Shown here: one piece after another, positions 55,885-64,000 of the stretch
Position numbering within the stretch: the stretch's first letter is position 1
How the letters are laid out: every line of letters starts with the position of its first letter
Assembly: GCF_004769195.1 (NCBI RefSeq)
Contig: NZ_RQET01000001.1
Span: 1-64,000 of the forward strand
DNA: 64,000 nt
Source of the DNA: Leptospira fletcheri
GTDB lineage: Bacteria; Spirochaetota; Leptospiria; Leptospirales; Leptospiraceae
Direction: 5' to 3'
Made by a program: the position numbers and the translations under genes
The notes under the pieces: model-generated
The model's database searches: none
What the model was told of the DNA's origin: nothing
Seen by the model: only the letters and a program-made list of their open reading frames with translations

Positions 55885-58070
55885 CCTACCTCGGCGGGAA
55901 AGGCGTTCGGCGCTCCTGGACTAGCGTGCGTTCCTTCGCAACCCTCCGACCTTCCCGGAAAAATAGGCAAATCCGAATCTTTCCAAATTTCCGTTCCGCC
56001 TTGTTCCAAGAGGAAAAAAGCGGATCTTCTGATTTTTCCTCTGGTGTCGTTTTTTCCCGGCCCGGCGGACGTATACCGAAACTCTCCCCAAACCCCTCCC
56101 CGGATCGGATCCAAAAGACGGAGTACATTCCCACCCGTTTGTGGAAGAGAAAAATTCGACTCCGTCCAAGAAACCGAATTCGGGAAGCAGGTCAGTTTTC
56201 CTGAAGACAAAAGAGACCAACCTTTCTCTATCGGGAAAAGAATACTCGAAATCCCTCCTCCGCTCGTCTGAGTCTGCAATACTGCGGAGGAAACTTCCTG
56301 GTTTTCCGACCGAACCTCTAAAAAGCGATCCCCGGATATAGGTTCGTTTCCTCTATAAGAACCGGCCCAAGAAACTTCCGAAATCGTAGCAGATCCGGAG
56401 AAATCAAACTCGGTTTTCCTTCCAGGAAAGAATCGATGACTGGGATGGAGTCCGTCCGGAGGCAGTTCCTTTTTCGGTATGTATACCTTTTCCTCCCTGA
56501 CTAATAAGGAAGAGGTCGCAGTTCCCGGAATTTCGAGGGCCACACGATCGTACGCAGACTCAGGTCCTCGAAACTCCCCGTTCCAAAGGTTTTTTTCGCT
56601 TCCCGAGGTTCTGTTTCTGATTCGGATCGAGTCCGTTCCTTTTAAGTTCGAAAGGTTCCGGTAAGAAAGTTCAGCCTTTCCGAACAGAAAAGGAATCGCC
56701 CCTACGGTCAAAATCGCCCCCGGTTGCAAAAGGCTTCGCGCGGAGATCGGCAGATTCGTCGAGCCGAAAGAGAGTTCTAGATCCGAAGAGTCGCATTTAG
56801 TAAGGCCCGTATATTCTAAATCTATGAACTTATAATCCGGACGCAACTTCCCATCCCGATAAGCTCCCAGAAAATTGATTTCTTCTATCCGAAATTCTCT
56901 CGCGTCGCAGAGACCGATTCGTCGGTCGTCGGAAGCGAACCTTTCGCTCGGCCTCCCTGGATCCATACAATAGGACTCGGGCAAAAAACTCGTTCGTTCC
57001 GGGGCGCCACAGTCCGAAAAACCGCTCCTCTTCCAGGAATACGATTCTTCTCCGAAACGGTATCCTCCACCCGGAAGAACCCGTTCGGAAACGCTTCCTT
57101 CCTTTGTAAGTTGCAAGGTTCCGTTTCGTTTCAAGTCTCCCCAACGAATTCCTGTTAAGAGAATTTTTTCCAGGATGGAGGATTCTTCCGCATAGACCTT
57201 GGATTCACCGGGAGCGAAAAATCCGACGGAAGCGGGAAGAGAAACCCGATTTCCGAATAAGACGAATTGCAATCCGAATTCGCATATCGGATGCGGATAA
57301 GGATTATAAAGTTCTATCCACCTTCCGGATACGGATTCGGTCTCTCCGAAAATTTCGGAAATCTCAGGCAGGTCCGCCTTGCAATTCGCGAGTATTTTCT
57401 CGTTCGTGGAAGGAATAGACCCCAGACGATTCGTCCAATCGGAATCCAATCCAGGCGGAAGTAGAATCTTAAGGGTAAGATAAACACCGGAAGACTCGCT
57501 TGGAGGAAATACCCAAAACCATTCGTTTCCCTCCAATCGAAAAAGACTGAAACCCGGCTCGTGGAATTTTCTAACATATCTTCTCCTGTCCCAAAACATA
57601 CCGTCCGAAGAGTCCTTTTTGAGTTCCCCGCTTCCCAAAATCCCGAATCCGCTTTTTACGATCCTCTTCCGGACCTCGTTGATTTTAAACGTTCCGATAC
57701 TCGCTGAAATGTTCCGATCGACGGAGTCATAAACGGTACGTTCCGGGGATATCTCCTTTCGCCGCCATGCTTCGATCGAATTTTCCCATGTGCTGTTTAT
57801 GGACCGATCCGCGTCCGACAAGCAAAACGTGAACGCATAGCCTGGAACTTCTCCCGATTGCAAACAGGTTCTGGAATCTAAAGTAAGGATTCGAACGGGG
57901 ATGCTCCTCGGGTTCTCTCTGGCTTCCGGATCGTAATTGAGATGAAAAGGATTCTGAACGGGAAGTTCGAACCAAAGCCGTTCTTTTTCAGAGATCTTAC
58001 AATAAAAGAAAGGAAGCGCGAGCCAGAGCCGAAAGGAACTCGAGAAGATAGAATTGATTCTTTTTTGCAT
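55881..58070 (-). CDS. Surface protein with lamin-tail-like domains
   Basis: About 729 residues from the ATG at 58070. An N-terminal hydrophobic segment ends in a Cys (LALPFFYC), so a lipoprotein signal is likely. A lamin-tail-like domain occurs at about 240-330 (GRWIELYNPYPHPI, with SLPASVGFFAPGESKVY). Further units near 400-480 and 575-650 show the same strand patterns (FIDLEYTGLTKC, SGDRFLEVRSEN). Lamin-tail domains are beta sandwiches found in secreted bacterial nucleases and adhesins. Domain calls are by pattern only. First gene of a coupled operon with the barrel-like and PLD-like genes; a GTG at 58079 is an alternative start. Confidence 0.7.
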   Translation of the reverse strand: MQKRINSIFSSSFRLWLALPFFYCKISEKERLWFELPVQNPFHLNYDPEARENPRSIPVRILTLDSRTCLQSGEVPGYAFTFCLSDADRSINSTWENSIEAWRRKEISPERTVYDSVDRNISASIGTFKINEVRKRIVKSGFGILGSGELKKDSSDGMFWDRRRYVRKFHEPGFSLFRLEGNEWFWVFPPSESSGVYLTLKILLPPGLDSDWTNRLGSIPSTNEKILANCKADLPEISEIFGETESVSGRWIELYNPYPHPICEFGLQFVLFGNRVSLPASVGFFAPGESKVYAEESSILEKILLTGIRWGDLKRNGTLQLTKEGSVSERVLPGGGYRFGEESYSWKRSGFSDCGAPERTSFLPESYCMDPGRPSERFASDDRRIGLCDAREFRIEEINFLGAYRDGKLRPDYKFIDLEYTGLTKCDSSDLELSFGSTNLPISARSLLQPGAILTVGAIPFLFGKAELSYRNLSNLKGTDSIRIRNRTSGSEKNLWNGEFRGPESAYDRVALEIPGTATSSLLVREEKVYIPKKELPPDGLHPSHRFFPGRKTEFDFSGSATISEVSWAGSYRGNEPISGDRFLEVRSENQEVSSAVLQTQTSGGGISSILFPIEKGWSLLSSGKLTCFPNSVSWTESNFSLPQTGGNVLRLLDPIRGGVWGEFRYTSAGPGKNDTRGKIRRSAFFLLEQGGTEIWKDSDLPIFPGRSEGCEGTHASPGAPNAFPAEVG

Positions 58071-58136
58071 TCTTTCCACCTGCTTGGATCGGCGGGTGGG
58101 AAGAACGTGAGCTCAGGAACGAAAAATTTTAAAAAC

Positions 58137-59984
58137 TCACTCCGATTGTGTCGGAATACTCTCCGAATGGAAATGACGGAAAATTTTTTCCGCAAGTGCA
58201 TCTCCGATTCCGGGCACCTTCTTCAACTCCTCCACGGTAGCTTCTTCGATTCTTTTTTGTCCCGTGAAGGAGCGGAGCAACAACTTGCTCCTTTTTAAAC
58301 CGATATCTGGAACGTCTTCGATCAGACTCCGCAACGCTTCCCGGTTCCGTCTAGAGCGATGGTGCTCCACTCCGAATCTATGAGCCTCGTCACGGACATG
58401 ACGTAGCAATTTCATTCCCGGAGAATTCATATCGAAAGTATAGGGTTCGGATTGTCCCGGAAAATAGATTTCCTCTCTCTTTTTAGCGAGTCCTACCATC
58501 GGAAGGTCCGGCACTCCCGCTTCTACAGCCGCCTCGCATGCCTTGCCGAGTTGCGTCGGGCCGCCGTCGATTACGACGAGATCGGGCAGAACCCCGTCTT
58601 CGTTTAGGATTCTTTGGAGACGACGGGAAATCGCTTCGTGCATCATCCCGGGGTCGTTGATCCCTTCGTACCCTCGGATATTGTATTTTCTATATCCTTG
58701 TTTAAAAGGTTTTCCTTCCACAAAGATGACACCGCTGGCGACGGGGAAGGATCCTTGGAAATGGGAAATATCATAGCACTCTATGATATGAGGCGGCTCC
58801 TTCAGACGGAACATCTCTTGGATCTCCTTTAAAGCGACGGTTTGATCCCGGTACTGCGTCGCAAGTAAGCGCTCAGTCAGGCCTAATTCGGCGTTTTTTT
58901 CCGCTATTTTCAAAAGGGATTTCTTTTCACCTGCTTTCGGAAAACGTAATTTAGGACGGAAACCCGTCTTTTCCTGCAGAAAATCCAAAACGGTTTCGGC
59001 CTCCTCCTTCAGAGCGGAAGGAACGACGATATGAGAGGGAACTAAAGCGGCGCTCATATAGTAATCCCGAAAGAAAGAGGAGAGAATCTCGTCTTCCGAG
59101 GAGTTTGCCATTCCTTGGATTGGAAAAGATTTCTTGGACTCCAGACGTCCTCCCCTGACTTCCATCAACACGACCTGTCCCTCGTCCTCCTTTCTAGCAA
59201 AGGCGATTACGTCTTCGTCTCCTCCGTCTAGACTGACGACCGTCTGCTTTTGGCGGAAGAATTGCAGCTTCAGAAGCATGTCCCTATAACGACCCGCGAT
59301 TTCGTATTCCAATTTTTCGGAAAACTCGTCCATCCGTCGGGTCAGTTCGGAGACGAGACCGTCCTTTTTTCCCTCTAAGAATTGGATGACCTGGTCCACC
59401 ACTAATTTGTATTCCTCGACGGGAATGTTTCCTTGGCAAGGACCGAGACAACGCTTCATCTGAAAATTCAAGCAAGGCCTGCGGGGCTTGGGCAACGGTA
59501 GGACCTGTTTCGTTTTCCGGATCGGAAAGATCCTGAGAACCACGTCGAGGGTTTCTCTAGTCGTCTTCACATCCGTATAAGGACCGAAGTATCGATCTCC
59601 GTTATCCTTTAATTTCCTGGTCACGGATACCATAGGATAAGGCTCGGAAAGAGAAACGCAGATGTACGGATATTTCTTATCGTCCTTTAGACGGACGTTA
59701 TATCTAGGAGTATGCTTCTTGATCAAAGTGGCTTCCAAAATGAGAGCCTCTTTTTCCGTGGATGTGGCGATCCAATCCAAGTCCGCGATTTCGTTGCGGA
59801 GAAATCGGGTTTTTAGATCCGTATGATTTTCTTTCAGATAACTGCGGATCCGCTTATCCAGGTTTTTGGCCTTTCCTACGTAGATGATTTCGCCTTCCCC
59901 ATTCTTCCAGAGATAACATCCGGGAGAACCGGTAAGGTTCTTCAATTTTTCCACGATCAGATTGTGGTTTAAGACTTCGGCCAT
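58137..59984 (-). CDS. uvrC: Excinuclease ABC subunit C (UvrC)
   Basis: 615 residues. The GIY-YIG nuclease domain lies at the start ([25 protein letters not shown]). A Cys-rich segment ([16 protein letters not shown]), the UVR segment, the RNase H-like nuclease domain ([22 protein letters not shown]), and a C-terminal helix-hairpin-helix pair ([24 protein letters not shown]) follow in order. It makes the dual incision around damage with UvrB. The RF-like gene lies 10 bases upstream on the same strand. No SOS box is visible. Confidence 0.97.
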   Translation of the reverse strand: MAEVLNHNLIVEKLKNLTGSPGCYLWKNGEGEIIYVGKAKNLDKRIRSYLKENHTDLKTRFLRNEIADLDWIATSTEKEALILEATLIKKHTPRYNVRLKDDKKYPYICVSLSEPYPMVSVTRKLKDNGDRYFGPYTDVKTTRETLDVVLRIFPIRKTKQVLPLPKPRRPCLNFQMKRCLGPCQGNIPVEEYKLVVDQVIQFLEGKKDGLVSELTRRMDEFSEKLEYEIAGRYRDMLLKLQFFRQKQTVVSLDGGDEDVIAFARKEDEGQVVLMEVRGGRLESKKSFPIQGMANSSEDEILSSFFRDYYMSAALVPSHIVVPSALKEEAETVLDFLQEKTGFRPKLRFPKAGEKKSLLKIAEKNAELGLTERLLATQYRDQTVALKEIQEMFRLKEPPHIIECYDISHFQGSFPVASGVIFVEGKPFKQGYRKYNIRGYEGINDPGMMHEAISRRLQRILNEDGVLPDLVVIDGGPTQLGKACEAAVEAGVPDLPMVGLAKKREEIYFPGQSEPYTFDMNSPGMKLLRHVRDEAHRFGVEHHRSRRNREALRSLIEDVPDIGLKRSKLLLRSFTGQKRIEEATVEELKKVPGIGDALAEKIFRHFHSESIPTQSE

Positions 59985-59994
59985 AGATCCTTTC

Positions 59995-60441
59995 TTATTG
60001 GACTTCCCAATCCTCTCCGTACTCCTCTTTCCAGTCTTCCTCCGGATTTTTTTCGCGTCTAAGCGCGCTAGACGCGGATTTAGAAGCCGCCTTCCGCTTT
60101 GCCCGCCTAGCTCGGTCCGCCTTGGCTTTTCGAATTTTGGCGTGCGTAGGATCCTCTATTTTAGCCGAGTTTCTTTTTTCCTCCTCCAAACGTTCGCATA
60201 ACAAAATTCTGGCTTTGTAACGATTCAATCCCTGGGTTCTATGCACGGAACATTTCACTTCCGTACCTGTGGGTTTGTGAAAAAGACGTACTGCGGTGGA
60301 TACCTTATTTACGTTCTGACCGCCCTTCCCTCCGCTCCTGACGAACGTTTCTTCCAGATCGGATTCCGAAATTCCCAAAGAATCCATTCTCGCCGAAAGC
60401 GCGGCATCCTTTTCCGGGGAAACTGGAAACTTCGAAGACAT
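59995..60441 (-). CDS. Short GGQ release-factor-like protein (ribosome rescue type)
   Basis: 148 residues. The catalytic GGQ loop of class I release factors is intact ([15 protein letters not shown]), followed by the HRTQGLNR segment, but the codon-recognition domains are absent. The C-terminus is a Lys/Arg-rich tail ([18 protein letters not shown]). Family knowledge places such short proteins with ArfB/ICT1 or C12orf65-type factors that release peptides from stalled ribosomes. ArfB's exact tail is not matched, so the subtype is open. It starts two bases after the thioesterase gene stop. Confidence 0.85.
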   Translation of the reverse strand: MSSKFPVSPEKDAALSARMDSLGISESDLEETFVRSGGKGGQNVNKVSTAVRLFHKPTGTEVKCSVHRTQGLNRYKARILLCERLEEEKRNSAKIEDPTHAKIRKAKADRARRAKRKAASKSASSALRREKNPEEDWKEEYGEDWEVQ

Positions 60442-60443
60442 GT

Positions 60444-60875
60444 TTAGTGGGAAAGAAGCTTGTGGGAATCGAATTGGGTAAAGTACGGAAAAGGCTTACC
60501 GGAATCGTCCAGACAAACGTACGTGATCCTGCAATCGATGATTTCTCGGACTTCCTTACGTTTTTGGCTTTTGGAAATGGAAGCGTTCCTGATCGTAATC
60601 GAGCTTTTTCCGATCTTTTCTATCTTGGAAAAAATCTGAATGATATCTCCGGACAAACCGGGACTTTTAAATACAACATCGTCCATGCTCACCGTAACGA
60701 TATTCGAATAACGGATTTTTTCCATGACATACATGGCGCAACCCTCGTCTATCCATGCCAACATCTGACCTCCGAATAAAAATCCGTGCTGGTTTAAATC
60801 TCGGGACATCACGATATGCTGGGTGCTGAGCTCCATCCCTTCCAGCTTTTGGTCCAAAAAAACTTCCAAATTCAT
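60444..60875 (-). CDS. Acyl-CoA thioesterase, hotdog fold (YciA-like)
   Basis: 143 residues. The conserved opening of the family is seen, [20 protein letters not shown], with the Asn/His-Gly and Asp that lie at the active site. A later beta region [18 protein letters not shown] follows. It hydrolyses acyl-CoAs; substrate range unknown. Its ATG overlaps the TGA of the nth gene (ATGA, 4 bases). It is therefore translationally coupled, although metabolically unrelated. Confidence 0.9.
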   Translation of the reverse strand: MNLEVFLDQKLEGMELSTQHIVMSRDLNQHGFLFGGQMLAWIDEGCAMYVMEKIRYSNIVTVSMDDVVFKSPGLSGDIIQIFSKIEKIGKSSITIRNASISKSQKRKEVREIIDCRITYVCLDDSGKPFPYFTQFDSHKLLSH

Positions 60876-61510
60876 TTTATACTCCTAGGGTTGGTTTTTC
60901 GCCGGATCCGATCGCTGGAAGGACAAATCTCTCCGAGAACGCATTCCTCACAAAACGTTCGATGCGCTTTGCAGTATCGTCGCCCCAAAAAGATAAAATA
61001 CAAGGAAAGATCCATCCAGAACCTATTCGGAACGATTTTCATGAGATCCTTTTCCACTTTTACCGGGTCCGTTTCTTTCGTGAATCCCAGTTTCTTGGAA
61101 ACCCTTTTTACGTGAGTATCCACCACAAACCCTTCCGAAATTCCGTAGAGCTCGTTGAGTACCACGTTCGCGGTTTTTCTACCGATTCCGGGAAAACGGA
61201 TCAGTTCGGAAATGGATTTGGGAAGCACTCCCTTGGTTTCGTTTAAAAGTTTGTTTGCAAATCCCAGAATGGACTTTGCCTTATTCTTATAAAAACCGGT
61301 CGGATAGATGATCTCCTCGATACGTTCCGACCGAGCGCTAGCGATCGATTCTAATGTGGGAAACGCCGAGAATAATTTAGGAGCAACTTCGTTGACCCTG
61401 GCATCCGTGCATTGCGCGGACAGAATCACGGAGATCGCGAATTCGTAATCTTTTTGGTATTCTAACGGAGATCGAACTTCCCCGAATTCTCCCTGCAAGA
61501 GGGAGTGCAT
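60872..61510 (-). CDS. nth: Endonuclease III (Nth), DNA glycosylase/AP lyase
   Basis: 212 residues from the ATG at 61510, a normal family length. A TTG at 61591 would overlap rpmB by 50 bases. Helix-hairpin-helix FPGIGRKTANVVL contains the catalytic Lys, and Asp lies in VDTHVKR. The C-terminal 4Fe-4S ligands have exact family spacing, C-x6-C-x2-C-x5-C (CKAHRTFCEECVLGEIC). It removes oxidised pyrimidines and cuts the abasic site. Located between rpmB and the thioesterase. Confidence 0.95.
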   Translation of the reverse strand: MHSLLQGEFGEVRSPLEYQKDYEFAISVILSAQCTDARVNEVAPKLFSAFPTLESIASARSERIEEIIYPTGFYKNKAKSILGFANKLLNETKGVLPKSISELIRFPGIGRKTANVVLNELYGISEGFVVDTHVKRVSKKLGFTKETDPVKVEKDLMKIVPNRFWMDLSLYFIFLGRRYCKAHRTFCEECVLGEICPSSDRIRRKTNPRSIK

Positions 61511-61541
61511 CCGGGAAATGTACTGAGGTGTGGGGACAAAC

Positions 61542-61823
61542 TCAGGCTTTGGTTGCCTGTTTTTGGATTCCGACGTGTTTTTTGGGGGCAAGAGCTTGCA
61601 GAGAACCGCCGTTATCTTTGATTGCGGCCTTGATTCCTTTTTTACGAAGAGTACGAAGAGCGCGGGTAGAAATACGTACGGTCACCCAGCGGTTTTCGTC
61701 CTCCAAAAAAATCCTCTTTTTAATGAGATTGATTTTCCAAGTTCTACGGGTTTTCAGGTGAGAGTGGGAGACATTGTTCCCTGCTATCGTTCCTTTCCCT
61801 GTCACGACACACTTTCTGGCCAT
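61542..61823 (-). CDS. rpmB: 50S ribosomal protein L28
   Basis: 93 residues. It shows the bacterial L28 pattern: start [22 protein letters not shown], then RTWKINL and the conserved [18 protein letters not shown]. The length is slightly longer than the usual 78 or so residues. Two tandem promoters lie just upstream. The ATG has no clear ribosome site and lies 9 bases after a -10 element, which raises the possibility of a leaderless transcript. Confidence 0.95.
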   Translation of the reverse strand: MARKCVVTGKGTIAGNNVSHSHLKTRRTWKINLIKKRIFLEDENRWVTVRISTRALRTLRKKGIKAAIKDNGGSLQALAPKKHVGIQKQATKA

Positions 61824-61832
61824 ATTGCGACC

Positions 61833-61860
61833 ATAATTTTCCTTCAGGGGAAGCTGTCAA
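61833..61860 (-). promoter_or_regulatory. Promoter P2 close to the rpmB start
   Basis: On the minus strand, TTGACA (61855-61860) and AATTAT (61833-61838) with a 16-base spacer. The -10 ends only 9 bases before the ATG at 61823, so transcription would start at or within about five bases of it. Confidence 0.5.
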
Positions 61861-61864
61861 GAAA

Positions 61865-61892
61865 AGGATACGGGGTGATTCATTTTCGTCAA
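61865..61892 (-). promoter_or_regulatory. Promoter P1 upstream of rpmB
   Basis: On the minus strand, TTGACG (61887-61892) and TATCCT (61865-61870) with a 16-base spacer. It would give a 5-prime leader of about 35 bases and lies just before P2. Both sit in the 94-base gap before the LOG gene. Confidence 0.45.
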
Positions 61893-61917
61893 CATCCGCA
61901 AGGAAAAGTAGGAAAGC

Positions 61918-62694
61918 TCAATCGTCAAAAGGAACCTTCCTCTTGAGAACTTCTAGCACGTCGACAGGATGATCGCAATAGGTGATCAGGGACACATCGT
62001 CCGGGTCGATCAGGCCGTATTCCTTCATCGGCTCTATGTGAAACACCTTATCCCAATATTCCCGCCCATACAGAATCACCGGAATTCTCAGGTTGTTTCT
62101 ACCGGTTTGGATCAGAGTCAAGGTTTCAAAAAGTTCGTCTACCGTTCCGAATCCTCCCGGAAAAACCACGATTCCCTTGGAAAGTCGAAGGAACCAGAGT
62201 TTCCTCATAAAGAAATAATGGAATTCTATGCTGATCTTCGGGTCTGCGAACGCATTGATCGTCTGTTCGAAAGGAAGACGGATGTTTAGTCCGAGGCTAG
62301 GTCCCCCTCCCTCCATCGCCCCTCGATTGGCGGCTTCCATGATTCCGGGCCCGCCCCCGGTACATACGGCCATTCTACGGACATCGGAAGAAATTTCCTT
62401 CCCCCAAAGAGTGATGAGCCGAGCAGTCTCCCTCGCTTCCTCATAATAACGGACGAGTTCGCCTTGTTTTTCGTGTAACTTCAATTCTTTAGGGGTGAGC
62501 TTGTTTTTCAATTTATCTCTGGCCGCAAATTCCTCGCTGCTTAGGATACGAGCGGATCCGAAAATACAGATCGTATCCTTGATTTTTGCATCGCGAAACA
62601 ACGCCTGCGGATAATTGATCTCCGCCAAAACGCGGAGGTGAAACGCATCCACGGAATGTAAAAATTCCTCATTCTCGAACGCTGCCCTTCCCAT
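61918..62694 (-). CDS. LOG-family nucleotide phosphoribohydrolase-like protein
   Basis: 258 residues. The LOG/TIGR00730 signature PGGFGTVDELFETLT and the GGGPGIMEAANRGA motif are intact, in the Rossmann-like fold of cytokinin-activating LOG enzymes. Typical LOG proteins are about 190 residues, and this one carries an extra N-terminal ~60 residues. The predicted reaction removes ribose-5-phosphate from nucleoside 5-monophosphates. The bacterial role is unclear. GAAGGA lies before the ATG. Confidence 0.88.
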   Translation of the reverse strand: MGRAAFENEEFLHSVDAFHLRVLAEINYPQALFRDAKIKDTICIFGSARILSSEEFAARDKLKNKLTPKELKLHEKQGELVRYYEEARETARLITLWGKEISSDVRRMAVCTGGGPGIMEAANRGAMEGGGPSLGLNIRLPFEQTINAFADPKISIEFHYFFMRKLWFLRLSKGIVVFPGGFGTVDELFETLTLIQTGRNNLRIPVILYGREYWDKVFHIEPMKEYGLIDPDDVSLITYCDHPVDVLEVLKRKVPFDD

Positions 62695-62786
62695 AAGCCA
62701 TCCTTCATTCTATTTCTAGGGTTCCTGCGGATCTTCCGTGTCGAACTAACGCTTGCCGGAAAAACGATCTCGGATATCTTTTCCGC

Positions 62787-63863
62787 ATGAATTCCATTTC
62801 CGGCCTAAGCCAGAAATTTCTCTCTAACCTGGAGCGGATCTTCTTTTTAATTAAAACCAAATTTCGTGCGGGATTCATCAGACTCCATAAAAAAATCGAA
62901 ACTTACAGATCCGAGAGCACGATTTCCGAAATTACGGTCCCCATCGGTTCCTCACAGAAATCCGACCGATCTGAGTGGATGGAAAACTCTCCCCCGTTTT
63001 CCTATTGGGAAACGCAAGAAGAAACGGTATTTCCGAATGCGAAACGAATCGTCAGGACGCGGACCGTTCGTAGAGGCAACCCTTGGTTCTTGAGCGGAAT
63101 CTTATTCGGCAAAACGAAACCCTCCGAATTGGATCCTATTTCCAGAGCGTTTTCCCCATCGGAAAAGGAATCCGAAATTGCAAGACCGCAAAATCGGAAA
63201 CGAAAACCTCTTTTTCGGAGCAGACCGTATTTTTGGGAAATTTGGTTTCCCCAGATTTCCACCTTAACTCTCTCTCCACTGGTCGTCTGGGAATGTGAAA
63301 TTCCCCATTCCGCCTTCCGGGATTGTTTACCTGAATCCGTCCTTCCTTTCGGGCCGCCCGGAAAATGGAAAGTGAGGATCTATTCTATGAAAGTGCTCAG
63401 TCACCAGCTCGGCAATTTGTACGAGGATTTCTTTTCCAGTCCGAACGTCGTTCGCAGATCCGAAATATGGGTCTATGGACATCGTTCGCAAGAGAGCATA
63501 GATCCGGAAAATTTGCGTTTGTTTCCTTTAGGAGTCTGGATCCATCCGAGCATTTTAAAAGAGGAAGATCCGAGACTCCGGATCGGACTTCCGTTTCGAA
63601 GCGGGGAAACGGATTGGTCCATCCAAGGGGACATCTTAACGATTCGGATCCGGGATCTTTCCTGGAGTTGGAAACCCGCAAGTCTAGGTTCGGAAACCCG
63701 CGCCGATCTTTCTGCGCCTCATTTCTTTTTTGGAAAGGAAAGCATCCGTCTCTTACCGGAGTTTCCTCAGTCCGGTCTTATGGAAGCTTATTTGTACAAA
63801 CGTGCGATCGTTTCGGATCCTAAGGCTTTCCAGCGCTCCAATCCCTCCCGAAACCTCTCCTGA
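62787..63863 (+). CDS. Hypothetical protein, basic N-terminus
   Basis: 358 residues, not recognised. It has no convincing signal peptide, though residues 10-30 are moderately hydrophobic (LERIFFLIKTKFRAGF). It is rich in Arg, Ser, Pro and Trp. The C-terminal half is beta-like (WKVRIYSMKVLSHQL, DILTIRIRDLSWSW) and could be a small domain. The 3-prime end overlaps the convergent aminotransferase gene by 76 bases, so the last codons are constrained on both strands. Its ATG lies in the 92-base gap after the divergent LOG gene. Confidence 0.6.
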   Translation: MNSISGLSQKFLSNLERIFFLIKTKFRAGFIRLHKKIETYRSESTISEITVPIGSSQKSDRSEWMENSPPFSYWETQEETVFPNAKRIVRTRTVRRGNPWFLSGILFGKTKPSELDPISRAFSPSEKESEIARPQNRKRKPLFRSRPYFWEIWFPQISTLTLSPLVVWECEIPHSAFRDCLPESVLPFGPPGKWKVRIYSMKVLSHQLGNLYEDFFSSPNVVRRSEIWVYGHRSQESIDPENLRLFPLGVWIHPSILKEEDPRLRIGLPFRSGETDWSIQGDILTIRIRDLSWSWKPASLGSETRADLSAPHFFFGKESIRLLPEFPQSGLMEAYLYKRAIVSDPKAFQRSNPSRNLS

Positions 63864-64000
63864 GTTTCTCCGAAACCGACTCGAATATAGCCTTCCGTCT
63901 CGAAATCCGAACCCGGGAGCACGAAGATTCCGGCTTGGTTCCAAAGTAGATCCGCGTACAACCCGGAAGAAAGCCTCGGATCCAATTTCGGAAATCCTAC
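63788..64000 (-). CDS. Class I/II aminotransferase, C-terminal fragment (runs off window)
   Basis: The frame is open to the right edge of the window, so only the last ~70 residues are present. The sequence GIFVLPGSDF, then EGYIRVGFGE and ERFREGLERW, is the typical C-terminal part of fold-type I PLP aminotransferases, where the Arg in RVGFG binds the substrate carboxylate. Substrate cannot be told from this piece. It overlaps the 3-prime end of the unknown plus-strand gene by 76 bases. Confidence 0.75.
   Translation of the reverse strand, partial: VGFPKLDPRLSSGLYADLLWNQAGIFVLPGSDFETEGYIRVGFGETQERFREGLERWKALGSETIARLYK

Overview
This window is a stretch of spirochaete chromosome that I assign to the genus Leptospira. 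The evidence is the density of short-lipobox lipoproteins, the recA control region with a TTTG-N5-CAAA box (the Leptospira LexA/SOS motif), a bacterial alpha-2-macroglobulin next to penicillin-binding protein 1C, a DUF4254 protein beside a family 9 glycosyltransferase, and gene content dominated by Leptospira-style proteins of unknown function. Base composition looks moderate and more GC-rich than the classic pathogens. This hints at an intermediate-type species, but that is only an impression.

Layout. Positions 1-2.9 kb are an accessory, partly AT-rich junk zone: a duplicated fragment of a DUF4157-type metallopeptidase gene, a frameshift-damaged copy of that gene, and two head-to-tail IS1595-family elements (one a 3-prime remnant, one nearly full). 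From 2.9 kb onward the window is compactly coded chromosome. 2.9-8.3 kb: lipoprotein, MgtE magnesium channel, OmpA-like protein, cation diffusion facilitator, acyl-CoA dehydrogenase-like protein. 8.3-16.7 kb: uvrA, SppA, Sua5/TsaC, a membrane-anchored GH18 protein, a YhhQ-type queuosine precursor transporter and a small VOC protein. 16.8-25.9 kb: leuA, a FadH-like dienoyl-CoA reductase, SlyD, a UvrD/Rep helicase, an SprT-like protease, and a His-rich membrane protein paired with YceI. 26-39.5 kb: lipoprotein, MoxR/CoxE-VWA pair, PBP1C and alpha-2-macroglobulin, and the TldE/TldD protease pair. 39.5-46.4 kb: HIT protein, recA with its SOS box and terminator, argC, a long-chain acyl-CoA synthetase and a nucleosidase-like protein. 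46.4-52.7 kb: a cNMP-binding patatin, then a glycan cluster (DUF4254, GT9, GT4, O-antigen ligase). 52.7-58.1 kb: a tightly coupled three-gene operon of a lamin-tail-domain protein, a predicted outer-membrane protein and a phospholipase D-like lipoprotein. 58.1-62.7 kb: uvrC, an RF-like rescue factor, an acyl-CoA thioesterase, nth, rpmB and a LOG protein. The window ends in an unknown gene and the C-terminus of an aminotransferase that runs off the edge.

Themes. DNA repair is spread through the window (uvrA, uvrC, UvrD-like, nth, recA), but only recA shows the recognisable SOS box. The cell envelope is the other theme: PBP1C/A2M, GH18, OmpA, glycan transferases and many lipoproteins. The most intriguing points are the IS1595 mosaic with a bidirectional-terminator hairpin inside its coding tail and a candidate slippery start, a HIT gene with no canonical start codon, a possible leaderless rpmB promoter, a long-stem bidirectional terminator embedded in a lipoprotein gene, and the uncharacterised lamin-tail/outer-membrane/PLD operon. 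No rRNA, tRNA or CRISPR array was seen.
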